Shown piece after piece: positions 25,252 through 33,240 of a stretch of 37,839 nucleotides of DNA. Source of the stretch: Bacillota bacterium. GTDB taxonomy: Bacteria > Bacillota > Clostridia > Lachnospirales > Lachnospiraceae. The stretch lies in assembly GCA_023439505.1 (NCBI GenBank), contig JAEXNR010000059.1:1-37839 (forward strand). Reading direction: 5' to 3'. Numbering within the stretch: the stretch's first letter is position 1; each line of letters opens with the position of its first letter. A program made the translations under genes and the position numbers. A model generated the notes under the pieces. That model searched no databases. It was not told where the DNA came from and saw only the letters and a list, made by a program, of their open reading frames with translations.

Positions 25252-26310
25252 ATGTACAAGATTGACAAACCCTTATCAGACCGAATCAATCTCTTAAAGT
25301 TTCTGTCGATTGTTATGGTCGTATATATTCATACGGGATCCGATGGATCTGCCTGTCCTGATCCCATGGGGCTTCATATCATAGAAGACTTTTTTCGATT
25401 TTTCATGTATATGGTAACCCAGTCCATTGCCAGAACAGCGGTTCCGCTATTTTTTCTGATCTCAGCTGTCTTGCTCTTTGCCAAAGATATTTCCTGGACC
25501 CACAATATCAGGAAAAAATGTAACACTGTTTTACTGCCCTATCTCTTTTGGAATTCCTTCTGGATCATGATCTGTTTTACTGCGCAGACAATCCCTTCCA
25601 TCAGTGGTATCTTTCCAAGGGACAGTTATTATATCCGCGGGTACACTACACTGGATTGGTTAAAAGCATATACCTATCTTAACGGTAATTATCCGTATTT
25701 GTATACCTTATGGTTTTTAAGAGATCTTTTTCTCATGAATCTATGCTTCCCTTTCATTAAAAAAGCGGTTGATCGAGCTCCACGCATGATGCTCCTCATA
25801 ATTACGGTATTCTGGATCTGTAACATCAACGTAACATTTCTGGATTGCCAGACCATCGTATTTTTTATCGCAGGTTATTATATCGTAAAATATAATTTGG
25901 ATATCAGGCGGGTCGATCACATCCCCTGGAAGATCGTGATCATCCCTTATAGTATCTTCCTGCTTTTGGATTACATATTCCGTTCTTCCTTTCCTGCCAT
26001 TCATTCCATAACGATACTGATTGGTATTGTATTTTTTATTAAATTATCCGGCTCTCTGATCCATCGCAAAATATCAGAGATTCTGCTTCGCTTATCGAAG
26101 TACTCCTTTATTATATATGCCTTTCACGAGATGAATCTATCCCTGATAAAGAAAGTGCTCAGCATATTGTTGCCCTCATCCCTGCTTGTGCAGGTCGCAG
26201 AGCTTATTATACTTCCCTTTGCCATTATTCTGGAGTGTATCTTGTTTGGTATTATTTTCAAGAAATTATTTCCGAAGCTGTACTTCCTGACAACAGGAAA
26301 CAGGGGCTGA
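25252..26310 (+). CDS. Acyltransferase-3 family membrane protein
   Basis: A 352-residue protein with about ten membrane helices. The N-terminal DRINLLKFLSIVMVVYIHTG, with its conserved His, is the OafA/WecH/YfiQ acyltransferase-3 signature. It probably puts O-acetyl or another acyl group on the polysaccharide or its lipid-linked unit. The ATG at 25252 fits the family start but has no good ribosome site; a TTG at 25225 would add nine residues. It is the last gene of the operon, and its stop codon lies inside the stem of the terminator. Confidence 0.88.
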   Translation: MYKIDKPLSDRINLLKFLSIVMVVYIHTGSDGSACPDPMGLHIIEDFFRFFMYMVTQSIARTAVPLFFLISAVLLFAKDISWTHNIRKKCNTVLLPYLFWNSFWIMICFTAQTIPSISGIFPRDSYYIRGYTTLDWLKAYTYLNGNYPYLYTLWFLRDLFLMNLCFPFIKKAVDRAPRMMLLIITVFWICNINVTFLDCQTIVFFIAGYYIVKYNLDIRRVDHIPWKIVIIPYSIFLLLDYIFRSSFPAIHSITILIGIVFFIKLSGSLIHRKISEILLRLSKYSFIIYAFHEMNLSLIKKVLSILLPSSLLVQVAELIILPFAIILECILFGIIFKKLFPKLYFLTTGNRG

Positions 26311-26348
26311 ACTCAAGCAAATCTTGTGTTCAACCCCTGTTTTCTTAT
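26299..26348 (+). terminator. Intrinsic terminator of the exopolysaccharide operon
   Basis: AACAGGGG (26299-26306) pairs with CCCCTGTT (26334-26341). Inner pairs are TGAAC/GTTCA and CAAG/CTTG around a 5-base loop, and TTTTCTTATT follows. The acyltransferase stop codon (26308-26310) is within the left arm. It separates the operon from the convergent coiled-coil gene. Confidence 0.9.
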
Positions 26349-26387
26349 TCACGACAAGTGAAACAGCTTACCGGTTCCTTCTGTTTA

Positions 26388-27557
26388 TCAACCTGAAATC
26401 TTAAATACAATCGGTTTCTTTACTACTTCCTCCGTATGAATTCCAAAAGCATTTTCTTGCATATCCGTAGCTTCTCCAGTCTTTAGTGCCTCTTCTTTCT
26501 TCCTTAGCTTAGCACCGGACTCCTCGATAAAATTATCCATAATCTCTTTCATACGATCGGAGATCTTATCTATATTCATGTTATATTCTTCCATATTACT
26601 GTAATCAACATCCATATTAGATAGGCTTGTTCGGAATTCAGAAGTCTTTGTAAAGAAGTCCCGCATCATCTGGTTATATTCCTGCTGCCGTTCTTCAAAG
26701 GCGGTTCTCATCTTCAGATTATTATCATTCACAAGCTGATAATACTCCTTCATCTGCTCGTGCATATATTCAACCACATCATTACGCATCCTGGACATAT
26801 CATAATAAGCTTTAAAAGATATCTCCGATGCCTGATTCAGGTCTGCTCTCATCTTCTTATCTGCTGCTTTTATCTTGGACAGCTCTTCTATAGCGCTCTT
26901 TGCAATTACAAGCTCTTGTGCCTGGTCATCATTCAGGGCATAGGCTAATTCCAGTTTTGCTTTCAGGGCTTCCGCTTTTTTCTCAGCCTGAGCAGCATCC
27001 TGGGATTTTTGATCTAACATAGCCCTTGTCATCTCCAGGTCTTCGGCTACGGCCCTCAAATCAGCTTTTGTTCGCACCAATTCCTCTTCCCTATCTTCCT
27101 GCTCTTTCACAGAAGAAGAATCTATCGGCGTTTTTTCTGTATTTTCATTGTCACTATCGTAAAAAAGCTTATTCTCCAAACCTTGTCGTTCATTTGCAGC
27201 AGCAGCTTCTTCATATTCAGAAATTATACTCTTTAAACTATCGTTTTGAATGGTTGCAATCTCTAACTGCGCCATCAATTCCGCATTCTTTTGATGCATG
27301 AGATCCGAGTTATTCGTGAGTTTCGTTATTTGTGTTATTAGCTCTTCTTTCTCTTCACTGCTCTTTTTCAGTAACTCTTCACTTCTTTTTAAATCATCTT
27401 CCAGAAGAGTGGCCTTGGCTCCATTGCTGGAATCGCTGTTTTTCATCTGCGTTTTAAGCGTAGTAACGGTTGTATTCAAACTCTCATTCTCTTCTCGAAG
27501 AGCATTTATAACTACATCCACTTCAGAAACCTTATAACCCAAAAAGCCTTTTTTCAT
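26388..27557 (-). CDS. DivIVA-like coiled-coil protein
   Basis: A 389-residue soluble protein. The N-terminus MKKGFLGYKVSEVDVVINAL fits the DivIVA/GpsB lipid-binding head (F-x-GY-x-x-x-EVD). It is followed by a coiled coil over residues about 24-260 and a second helical region with many Met, Tyr and Glu. The C-terminal tail is PIVFKISG. Such proteins mark curved membrane or division sites in Gram-positives; the role here is not known. Start: ATG at 27557 has AAGGGG nine bases upstream and puts the DivIVA motif at the very N-terminus, while an earlier in-frame start at 27614 would add 19 residues without a site. It is transcribed alone from a clear promoter. Confidence 0.75.
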   Translation of the reverse strand: MKKGFLGYKVSEVDVVINALREENESLNTTVTTLKTQMKNSDSSNGAKATLLEDDLKRSEELLKKSSEEKEELITQITKLTNNSDLMHQKNAELMAQLEIATIQNDSLKSIISEYEEAAAANERQGLENKLFYDSDNENTEKTPIDSSSVKEQEDREEELVRTKADLRAVAEDLEMTRAMLDQKSQDAAQAEKKAEALKAKLELAYALNDDQAQELVIAKSAIEELSKIKAADKKMRADLNQASEISFKAYYDMSRMRNDVVEYMHEQMKEYYQLVNDNNLKMRTAFEERQQEYNQMMRDFFTKTSEFRTSLSNMDVDYSNMEEYNMNIDKISDRMKEIMDNFIEESGAKLRKKEEALKTGEATDMQENAFGIHTEEVVKKPIVFKISG

Positions 27558-27620
27558 AACACCAATCCCCTTCTCTAATTCAGAATTTATTAAATGGTAC
27601 CATGGCATCAACATAAAACG

Positions 27621-27654
27621 AAAGGAAAGGCAGGATACGAATCCCCTCTCCTTT
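27621..27654 (-). terminator. Hairpin between the ABC operon and the coiled-coil gene
   Basis: On the minus strand, the complement of 27645-27654 pairs with the complement of 27621-27630 (nine of ten pairs), followed by CGTTTTATG. It would end transcripts from the FtsX-type operon upstream. But it lies downstream of the coiled-coil gene's own promoter, so it is also in that gene's leader and could act as an attenuator. Confidence 0.5.
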
Positions 27655-27674
27655 TGTACTGTATTTCTTTTATT

Positions 27675-27703
27675 ATCTTATCTTAAGGATCATGCTTTGT
27701 CAA
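27675..27703 (-). promoter_or_regulatory. Sigma-A promoter of the DivIVA-like gene
   Basis: On the minus strand a perfect TTGACA (27703-27698), 17-base spacer and TAAGAT (27680-27675). The predicted leader is about 110 bases and contains the hairpin at 27621-27654 and a perfect palindrome ATGGTACCAT at 27594-27603. Confidence 0.65.
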
Positions 27704-27791
27704 CCGAATACAAAAAGTCCCATAAATTTTCATAGAAAAATATAGCAATCCTCCACTGCTGACGTTACGAGCCTTTCTCTCTTATTATATC

Positions 27792-29624
27792 TTATCCCTC
27801 TGTCTTTTCTGACAATAGTTCTAAAGGCTCATATCTTAAATTCGTCCCCACAACAAGAAATGATATCACCAGGGAGAGTACTATGATCATTGCGCCTGTT
27901 ACCAGTGAAAGTGCAGCAAGGGGATGGGCGTAATCCAGATTCATTTCATCACCGGTGCTCTTATCAACAGACCCGCTGGTATACTCTGTACTGTAATAGG
28001 TTTTTCCTCCAAAAACACCCGCTGTTGTATTGGTTAATAAGAATCCCAACAAACAGCCAATGATACTGCCAATCAACACGATGAATAAGACCCCGCTGAT
28101 CATGGACCGGATGCACATCGTCTTACTCATTCCCAGCGATCGCTCGATGGCGGTACGCTTCCTCTGTTTTGTAATAAATAGATTGCAAAAGAATGCAAGA
28201 ATCAGTACTGTCGCAACGACACCTGCCGCCAATAGAATCCCTGCCGTGCTTTTGATATTATCAAGTCCTGCCTTGAGTTCTGAGTAACCCTTGTCGTAAA
28301 ACGTTATTTCAAGCTCATCCATCCCCAGTTTATCAAATTCTTTTTTGTATTTTTCAATGGTTCCGTTTGGTATTTGAAAAGAAGTGGTATAACCCATCAT
28401 CGGACCAAATGCAACAATATTATTCTCATCACTGGCTTTTATGGAATTTGCCGGAACAATGATTTCATTATCAGCCATCGTATATCCGTTTAAATTTCCA
28501 CTGCTGACGCTAAGATAAACTCCCGCTATGGTATATTGGGCTTCATAAAAGATGGGATAAATATCACCCTTTGCATTCAGCATGCTAAATCCAATCCATA
28601 CATCCCCACCGAAAGCCATTCCTGCTGAGTGCCGGTAATTGGCATAATATAACGGGAGGGTTATTTTATCTCCGATTTTCAGATTGTTTAGCCTTGCAAA
28701 ACGATTGGATATCAGGCATACCGGCTCTCCCTTTTCATATTCTTCAACACTGATATCTTCTCCTGACTCAATATAAGCCGTTCCGTTGTAAAAGGGAAGG
28801 AGCAGCTTTGTGCTGTTTGTTGGTGTTACCGGAACGGTTTCATAGGGCTGTTCCATACTTTTTGCGCAATTTAACCATCGCCTTCCGTGCTCACTATCAT
28901 AGAATCCCTCGGTGACCTCCTCATACAAAATCCCTCTTGTCTCATCCGGCATCAACTTACCATCCTTCGTATACTGATAGGATTCGGTCCCCTCAACAGG
29001 AGTATAAACGGACCGGTATAAGGTATCCTTGGTCAGATCATAGGTTTGAGCCATAGCCATAATATAGGTTTTCCCAGCAAATAGTTTATCCGGATTTTGA
29101 TTATATCTGTCGCAAAACCAAACCGTAGGGGTATTGATTAAGTATCTTGCATATAATTGTTTCTTTACATTAATCTCTATCTCATGATCAGGAATACAAT
29201 CTTCATCAACCGTAAATTCAATGATGATTACGCCCATTCCCCAATTCGTATTTGGCGGCAGCAATTGGTATCCGGGCAGATAAGCACCGTAAAAGGGTCT
29301 TTTTTCCGGCGGATAGATATAATCTGCCCCGTCAAAATCAAGGACGGATATGGGAATAGGCGCATTATATTCCGGGATATAATGATAGCTTAAGATATTA
29401 TCAATAGAGTCCCATACCTCCTCTTTATGTAACGCCGCTTTTTTCTGTTCAACGGTCCCGATTGTGGTAAAGACTGCTTCAAAGGCTTTCATATTAGAAG
29501 CACTTATCTGCCATAAATTCAAACCCAGAGTAGACAATATTGCCGCTAATGCCATCAGAAGTAAAAATAGTATCGTCTTAACAGGAGTCCGAACCATTTG
29601 TTTTATACTGTTACGAATCAACAT
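27792..29624 (-). CDS. FtsX-type ABC transporter permease (large)
   Basis: A 610-residue membrane protein. It has one N-terminal helix (about residues 17-37), a large extracytoplasmic domain of over 400 residues, and three C-terminal helices. Between the first two of these lies the FtsX/MacB cytoplasmic signature KQRKRTAIERSLGMSK. Start: ATG at 29624 has GGAG eight bases upstream, while the first in-frame ATG (29654) lacks a site. It is the third gene of a permease-ATPase-permease operon. The substrate is unknown. Such systems often act in mechanotransmission, lipoprotein release or peptide resistance rather than import. Confidence 0.87.
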   Translation of the reverse strand: MLIRNSIKQMVRTPVKTILFLLLMALAAILSTLGLNLWQISASNMKAFEAVFTTIGTVEQKKAALHKEEVWDSIDNILSYHYIPEYNAPIPISVLDFDGADYIYPPEKRPFYGAYLPGYQLLPPNTNWGMGVIIIEFTVDEDCIPDHEIEINVKKQLYARYLINTPTVWFCDRYNQNPDKLFAGKTYIMAMAQTYDLTKDTLYRSVYTPVEGTESYQYTKDGKLMPDETRGILYEEVTEGFYDSEHGRRWLNCAKSMEQPYETVPVTPTNSTKLLLPFYNGTAYIESGEDISVEEYEKGEPVCLISNRFARLNNLKIGDKITLPLYYANYRHSAGMAFGGDVWIGFSMLNAKGDIYPIFYEAQYTIAGVYLSVSSGNLNGYTMADNEIIVPANSIKASDENNIVAFGPMMGYTTSFQIPNGTIEKYKKEFDKLGMDELEITFYDKGYSELKAGLDNIKSTAGILLAAGVVATVLILAFFCNLFITKQRKRTAIERSLGMSKTMCIRSMISGVLFIVLIGSIIGCLLGFLLTNTTAGVFGGKTYYSTEYTSGSVDKSTGDEMNLDYAHPLAALSLVTGAMIIVLSLVISFLVVGTNLRYEPLELLSEKTEG

Positions 29625-29677
29625 CTCTATCTCTCCATTCCGCCGTGACGCCATACAGGCAGCGGCATAAACTTTCC

Positions 29678-30355
29678 CTATGAGCTTGCCTGATCGACCA
29701 GCCTTCCATCCCTCATTCGAAGAATATGATCCGCCTCGGCAGCCACCTCCGGATTATGTGTTATAATGATTACCGCATAGGCCATAGAATGAGCTGCCTC
29801 TTTCAGCAGGCGTACTATATTTTTCTCATTCTCTGAGTCAAGATTCCCGGTAGGTTCATCTGCCAGAATAATCCTTCCTTCCGATGCCATTGCACGGGCA
29901 ATAGCCACTCTCTGCTGCTCCCCTCCGCTCATCATCTGCGGAAACTGACGCATTACCTGTGACCGTAACCCGACACGTCCGATTAATTCTTCCGCCTTCT
30001 TTGCTGCTTCGTGCCTTTTTATTCCCTTTAATTCAATTGGAAACATGACATTTTCCTGTGCAGTCAGAAGAGGAAACAGATTAAAAGACTGATATACGAC
30101 AGATGCCCGCTCCTTACGATATGTATCCCGATTAAGGGCTGACATATCTTCCCCCTCCACATAGATTTTCCCTTTCGTCGGTAGGTCCAGTCCTGCAAGA
30201 AGGGATAAGAACGTACTCTTGCCGGAACCTGATTCACCTACAATTGCATACACATACCCGGTCTCAAACGTGTAGGAAATCCCTCTCACCGCATCGATTG
30301 TCTGAAATTTCGTCTGATAGGAATAATAAACCTCTTCTGCCTTCAATATTTCCAT
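29678..30355 (-). CDS. ABC transporter ATP-binding protein, MacB/LolD type
   Basis: A 225-residue ATPase with Walker A GESGSGKS (residues 40-47), Q-loop YQSFNLFP, signature MSGGEQ (142-147), Walker B IILADE and the D-loop GNLD, and H-loop ITHN. The family powers FtsX-type permeases. Start: ATG at 30355 has GGAGG five bases upstream; in-frame ATGs at 30367 and 30385 have no good site. It is flanked by two unlike permeases, suggesting a heterodimeric membrane part. Confidence 0.95.
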   Translation of the reverse strand: MEILKAEEVYYSYQTKFQTIDAVRGISYTFETGYVYAIVGESGSGKSTFLSLLAGLDLPTKGKIYVEGEDMSALNRDTYRKERASVVYQSFNLFPLLTAQENVMFPIELKGIKRHEAAKKAEELIGRVGLRSQVMRQFPQMMSGGEQQRVAIARAMASEGRIILADEPTGNLDSENEKNIVRLLKEAAHSMAYAVIIITHNPEVAAEADHILRMRDGRLVDQASS

Positions 30356-30452
30356 TTTAACCTCCATCTGCCGATTTCGCGGCATACAAAACCATGATGA
30401 AACCCCACTCTGATCCCTTTATAGTGAATGTAACTTCGCCTCTTCTCCTTCT

Positions 30453-31670
30453 TTAATCCTTTTGCGCCAATGCCTTCATAACACTGACTTTGCCCAGCTG
30501 ATAAAGTGCCGCACTGGTCCCGCAGATATAACAGAAGAAGAAAACTGCAAATGTAAGAATCGGAATAATTACATTATGTTCAATGAAAAGAACTGAAACG
30601 ATAATTCCTATGGCGCCTCCGGCCAACTCAATCAGGATGCTCTCCAGTAAAAGTGTGATCAGGCACATCCGACTGCTTACCCCCAGGGAACGCATGGTGG
30701 CATACTGACCCTTTCTGTTCTGGATCAGTAAATAAGAAGTAATATATCCGATCAAGATTACAATGATTAGTACAAAGGGAAGAAAACTGCCTAACATACG
30801 TATATTGTCCTGGACTCTCGAGGCAGAGAGGATAAAGGTCTCGTCACTGACCGCAAGTGCATTGCCTGCATAGGCGAAATCACTGGCCGGAATAATTTCA
30901 AGCAAATTCAACTCATCATGCATTTCTTTTTTGAATTTATTTAATTGAAGCGGATCCTTTAAATAAAAGGAGAGGGAATTAGCCAAAAACGTAATATTTT
31001 CCTGATGAAAGGTCTTCTTTGCCCAGGCAAAAGGAACCAATATTTGTGGAATAGCAATACCGTCCTTTGACATGACACTACCCGCAATCAGAAATTCATC
31101 CGTTGTTAACTTCTGGGTGATATATTGGTAGTTGTAGTCCCGGTAATCATAATATAAGGATAATTTGATGGTTTGTCCAATCTTCCAGTTCTTCTGCGAT
31201 AAAATGCCTTCCTCTAAAATACAGACTGGCTTGTCTGACTGAAGAATATCCAGCGAAGTATCCGGCATTAAGGTTACATCCTCCTCTGTCAGACCGCTGA
31301 CCGCCTCTATTCTTGTAATTCCGGCTGCATCCATCGTCTTGTGAGACCTGAGATCTTTCTCCTGCAGATCCCCTTCTCCTGCAGATAATACAACGGTAAT
31401 TGATGGTTTTGATATGTATTCCGATTGAAGGATCCCATCTATTACAGGTTCTCTAATTACAAGTCCTGTCTGCAGAGAACCATTTAGATTGCTGATCTGT
31501 GCGAAGATAGAGACTGCTTTTGACATGTCTTCCAGCTGTTGTTTATTACTTTGCAGACTGCCCAGGAAAAGGTTTAGCAGCATTACCAGCATAATGCAGA
31601 TAAGAAGATTTAAAATACTCTTACTTTTATAACGTCTTATGTTTGTTAAAGCGGATCGAATATAAAACAT
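30453..31670 (-). CDS. FtsX-type ABC transporter permease (small)
   Basis: A 405-residue permease with one N-terminal helix (about residues 18-38), an extracytoplasmic domain of about 230 residues and three C-terminal helices with the signature QNRKGQYATMRSLGVSS. It is the first gene of the operon, with GGGAGG five bases before the ATG. It pairs with the ATPase and the larger permease downstream. No adjacent two-component system is present, unlike BceAB-type systems. Confidence 0.9.
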   Translation of the reverse strand: MFYIRSALTNIRRYKSKSILNLLICIMLVMLLNLFLGSLQSNKQQLEDMSKAVSIFAQISNLNGSLQTGLVIREPVIDGILQSEYISKPSITVVLSAGEGDLQEKDLRSHKTMDAAGITRIEAVSGLTEEDVTLMPDTSLDILQSDKPVCILEEGILSQKNWKIGQTIKLSLYYDYRDYNYQYITQKLTTDEFLIAGSVMSKDGIAIPQILVPFAWAKKTFHQENITFLANSLSFYLKDPLQLNKFKKEMHDELNLLEIIPASDFAYAGNALAVSDETFILSASRVQDNIRMLGSFLPFVLIIVILIGYITSYLLIQNRKGQYATMRSLGVSSRMCLITLLLESILIELAGGAIGIIVSVLFIEHNVIIPILTFAVFFFCYICGTSAALYQLGKVSVMKALAQKD

Positions 31671-31680
31671 AGCAACCTCC

Positions 31681-31700
31681 CGCGAACTTTGTAACGCGAA
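31681..31700 (-). repeat. CGCGAA direct repeat in the leader of the ABC operon
   Basis: CGCGAA occurs at 31681-31686 and 31695-31700, 14 bases start to start, between the predicted transcription start and the first permease gene. A tandem site of this kind could bind a regulator, but none is encoded nearby. Confidence 0.3.
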
Positions 31701-31726
31701 TGAACAATGTGTTAATAACTGGTATT

Positions 31727-31755
31727 ATTATAATGTTTTTGTAATCTATTTGCAA
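31727..31755 (-). promoter_or_regulatory. Sigma-A promoter of the FtsX-type ABC operon
   Basis: On the minus strand TTGCAA (31755-31750), a 17-base spacer and a perfect TATAAT (31732-31727). The predicted start is near 31720, giving a leader of about 50 bases. Confidence 0.7.
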
Positions 31756-31857
31756 TATTTGGTGCTTAAGTTTTTCAGTTTTTGCAGGACTTTTTTATAG
31801 GCTCAATAGAAAATTGATGATCAGGGCAGACATCATTACCGATATAAAATATTTTAC

Positions 31858-31886
31858 TTGCCGCTTCTTTCCGTTTTGCCTATACT
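31858..31886 (+). promoter_or_regulatory. Sigma-A promoter of the aromatic-acid-exporter-like gene
   Basis: TTGCCG (31858-31863), a 17-base spacer and TATACT (31881-31886) on the plus strand, divergent from the ABC operon promoter. AAAGGAGC lies before the ATG. Confidence 0.6.
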
Positions 31887-31929
31887 GTAAGTATCTTTCC
31901 TATCATAACGCAGAAAGGAGCATCCGGAT

Positions 31930-33099
31930 ATGAGACTGAGAAAAGTAAACTATCTGCAGCTAATCAAGATTGCAGCCGGCAGCTGCATTGCCATCTTGAT
32001 TGCCGGCTGGCTTGGATTAAATTATAGTGCTTCTGCGGGTATTATTACGCTGCTAAGTATCCAAAACACAAAAAAAGAAACCTTTCTCATTGCGGGAAAA
32101 CGTTTCTTATCCTTTCTTATATCCGTTGGCATCGCATGGATTTCATTTCAACTGCTGGGTTTCCATGCCTTTTCCTTTGGTTTTTTTCTGTTGATATTCG
32201 CAGGCGTCTGCTATCTTTTGGGACTGGAGGGCGGGATCTCCATGAATGCAGTTCTTACCACCCATTATCTCATTGAAGAATCCATTACGATCTATTGGAT
32301 CTCCAATGAGCTGTTCCTGTTTCTTATTGGCACCGGCATAGGAATACTTCTTAATCTCTATTTTCCCCAAAACACACAAGCCATTCGAAAGGATCAGGTT
32401 AAAATTGAAGAAGAAATCAAGCAGCTTCTGAAACATATGTCAAATACTATTTTCCTGAAATCAGAGGAAATATTCCCGAACTCAGAGGAAAAATTCTCTC
32501 ATTCCGGGAAAATGTTCCTGTCTTCAAAGAGTACATCCTCGCATTCTGAGGACACTCTCCTGCCTGCAAAGAGCACACCTTCTTATTCAGAGGAAACATT
32601 CCTGCCTTCAAAGGGTACATCTTCGAATTCTGAGGAAACCTCCTGGATACAGTCTTTTGACATACTGGACCATCATCTTGACGAAGCACTCACAAAAGCA
32701 TATGACAATATGAATAATACGCTGCAAAATGATACCAGATATTATATCCAATATATGCAGCTTCGTAAAAGTCAGCGTAATATCTTAAAGAGAATTTGCT
32801 CCCAGATAACGTCCATTCATACTGTCCCTAAGCAGTCCTACATCATCGCCGAGTTCCTGAATCATATAGCGGCAACCTTTCATGAATATAATAATGCCAT
32901 CGATCTACTGAATCGTCTGCAGATGATGAAATCTGACTTTAAAACGGATCCTCTACCAACTACCCGGGAAGAATTCGAAGACAGAGCGATTTTGTTTCAG
33001 ATACTTAATGAACTGGAAGCCTTTTTATTGTTAAAGAAAGAGTTCGTTCTGTCTTTAACCGATATTCAACTGCGAAAATATTGGAAAGCAGGTAATTAA
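31930..33099 (+). CDS. Aromatic acid exporter (ArAE) family membrane protein
   Basis: A 389-residue protein. Residues 1 to about 150 form five or six membrane helices with the ArAE/DUF939 pattern (YLQLIKIAAGSCIAILIAGWLG, then SAGIITLLSIQNTKKETF, then RFLSFLISVGIAW). The C-terminal part is a helical cytoplasmic domain like ArAE_C. The family relates to efflux of aromatic acids, but Firmicutes members are largely uncharacterised. Between the two halves, residues 175-237 are a low-complexity tandem of nine heptapeptides, which is not part of the family and lengthens the linker. A good AAAGGAG and promoter precede the gene. Confidence 0.82.
   Translation: MRLRKVNYLQLIKIAAGSCIAILIAGWLGLNYSASAGIITLLSIQNTKKETFLIAGKRFLSFLISVGIAWISFQLLGFHAFSFGFFLLIFAGVCYLLGLEGGISMNAVLTTHYLIEESITIYWISNELFLFLIGTGIGILLNLYFPQNTQAIRKDQVKIEEEIKQLLKHMSNTIFLKSEEIFPNSEEKFSHSGKMFLSSKSTSSHSEDTLLPAKSTPSYSEETFLPSKGTSSNSEETSWIQSFDILDHHLDEALTKAYDNMNNTLQNDTRYYIQYMQLRKSQRNILKRICSQITSIHTVPKQSYIIAEFLNHIAATFHEYNNAIDLLNRLQMMKSDFKTDPLPTTREEFEDRAILFQILNELEAFLLLKKEFVLSLTDIQLRKYWKAGN
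32452..32640 (+). repeat. Nine-unit 21-base (heptapeptide) tandem repeat
   Basis: In frame within the ArAE-like gene. The units read FLKSEEI, FPNSEEK, FSHSGKM, FLSSKST, SSHSEDT, LLPAKST, PSYSEET, FLPSKGT and SSNSEET. The last six form three 42-base double units. Because the unit is a multiple of three, gain or loss of copies keeps the frame. Confidence 0.85.
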
Positions 33100-33115
33100 T
33101 TACTCTCCTGCCCCT

Positions 33116-33155
33116 TTATCCACAGCCTCATGATTTTCAGACGAAGATATCCACA
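33116..33155 (+). other. Two DnaA-box-like sequences after the ArAE-like gene
   Basis: TTATCCACA at 33116-33124 matches the DnaA box consensus, and ATATCCACA at 33147-33155 differs at one base. They are 31 bases apart and in the same orientation. The rest of the 141-base gap shows only a 12-base palindrome, TTATAGCTATAA, at 33206-33217, and no clear terminator. Confidence 0.25.
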
Positions 33156-33240
33156 GATAAAAAATGGCAAATAACTGCAGGGTTCTAAAAGCTGGAACAT
33201 AAAAGTTATAGCTATAATCTAAAGCGATAATACTCCTGTT

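Noticed and set aside
26299..26345. Repeat at the operon end considered as a mobile-element inverted repeat
   Set aside because: Stem, small loop and T-run are those of an ordinary intrinsic terminator, and no transposase is nearby.
33206..33217. TTATAGCTATAA palindrome taken as a terminator between convergent genes
   Set aside because: It is A+T-only apart from the central GC, has no loop and no T-run, so it would not terminate transcription.
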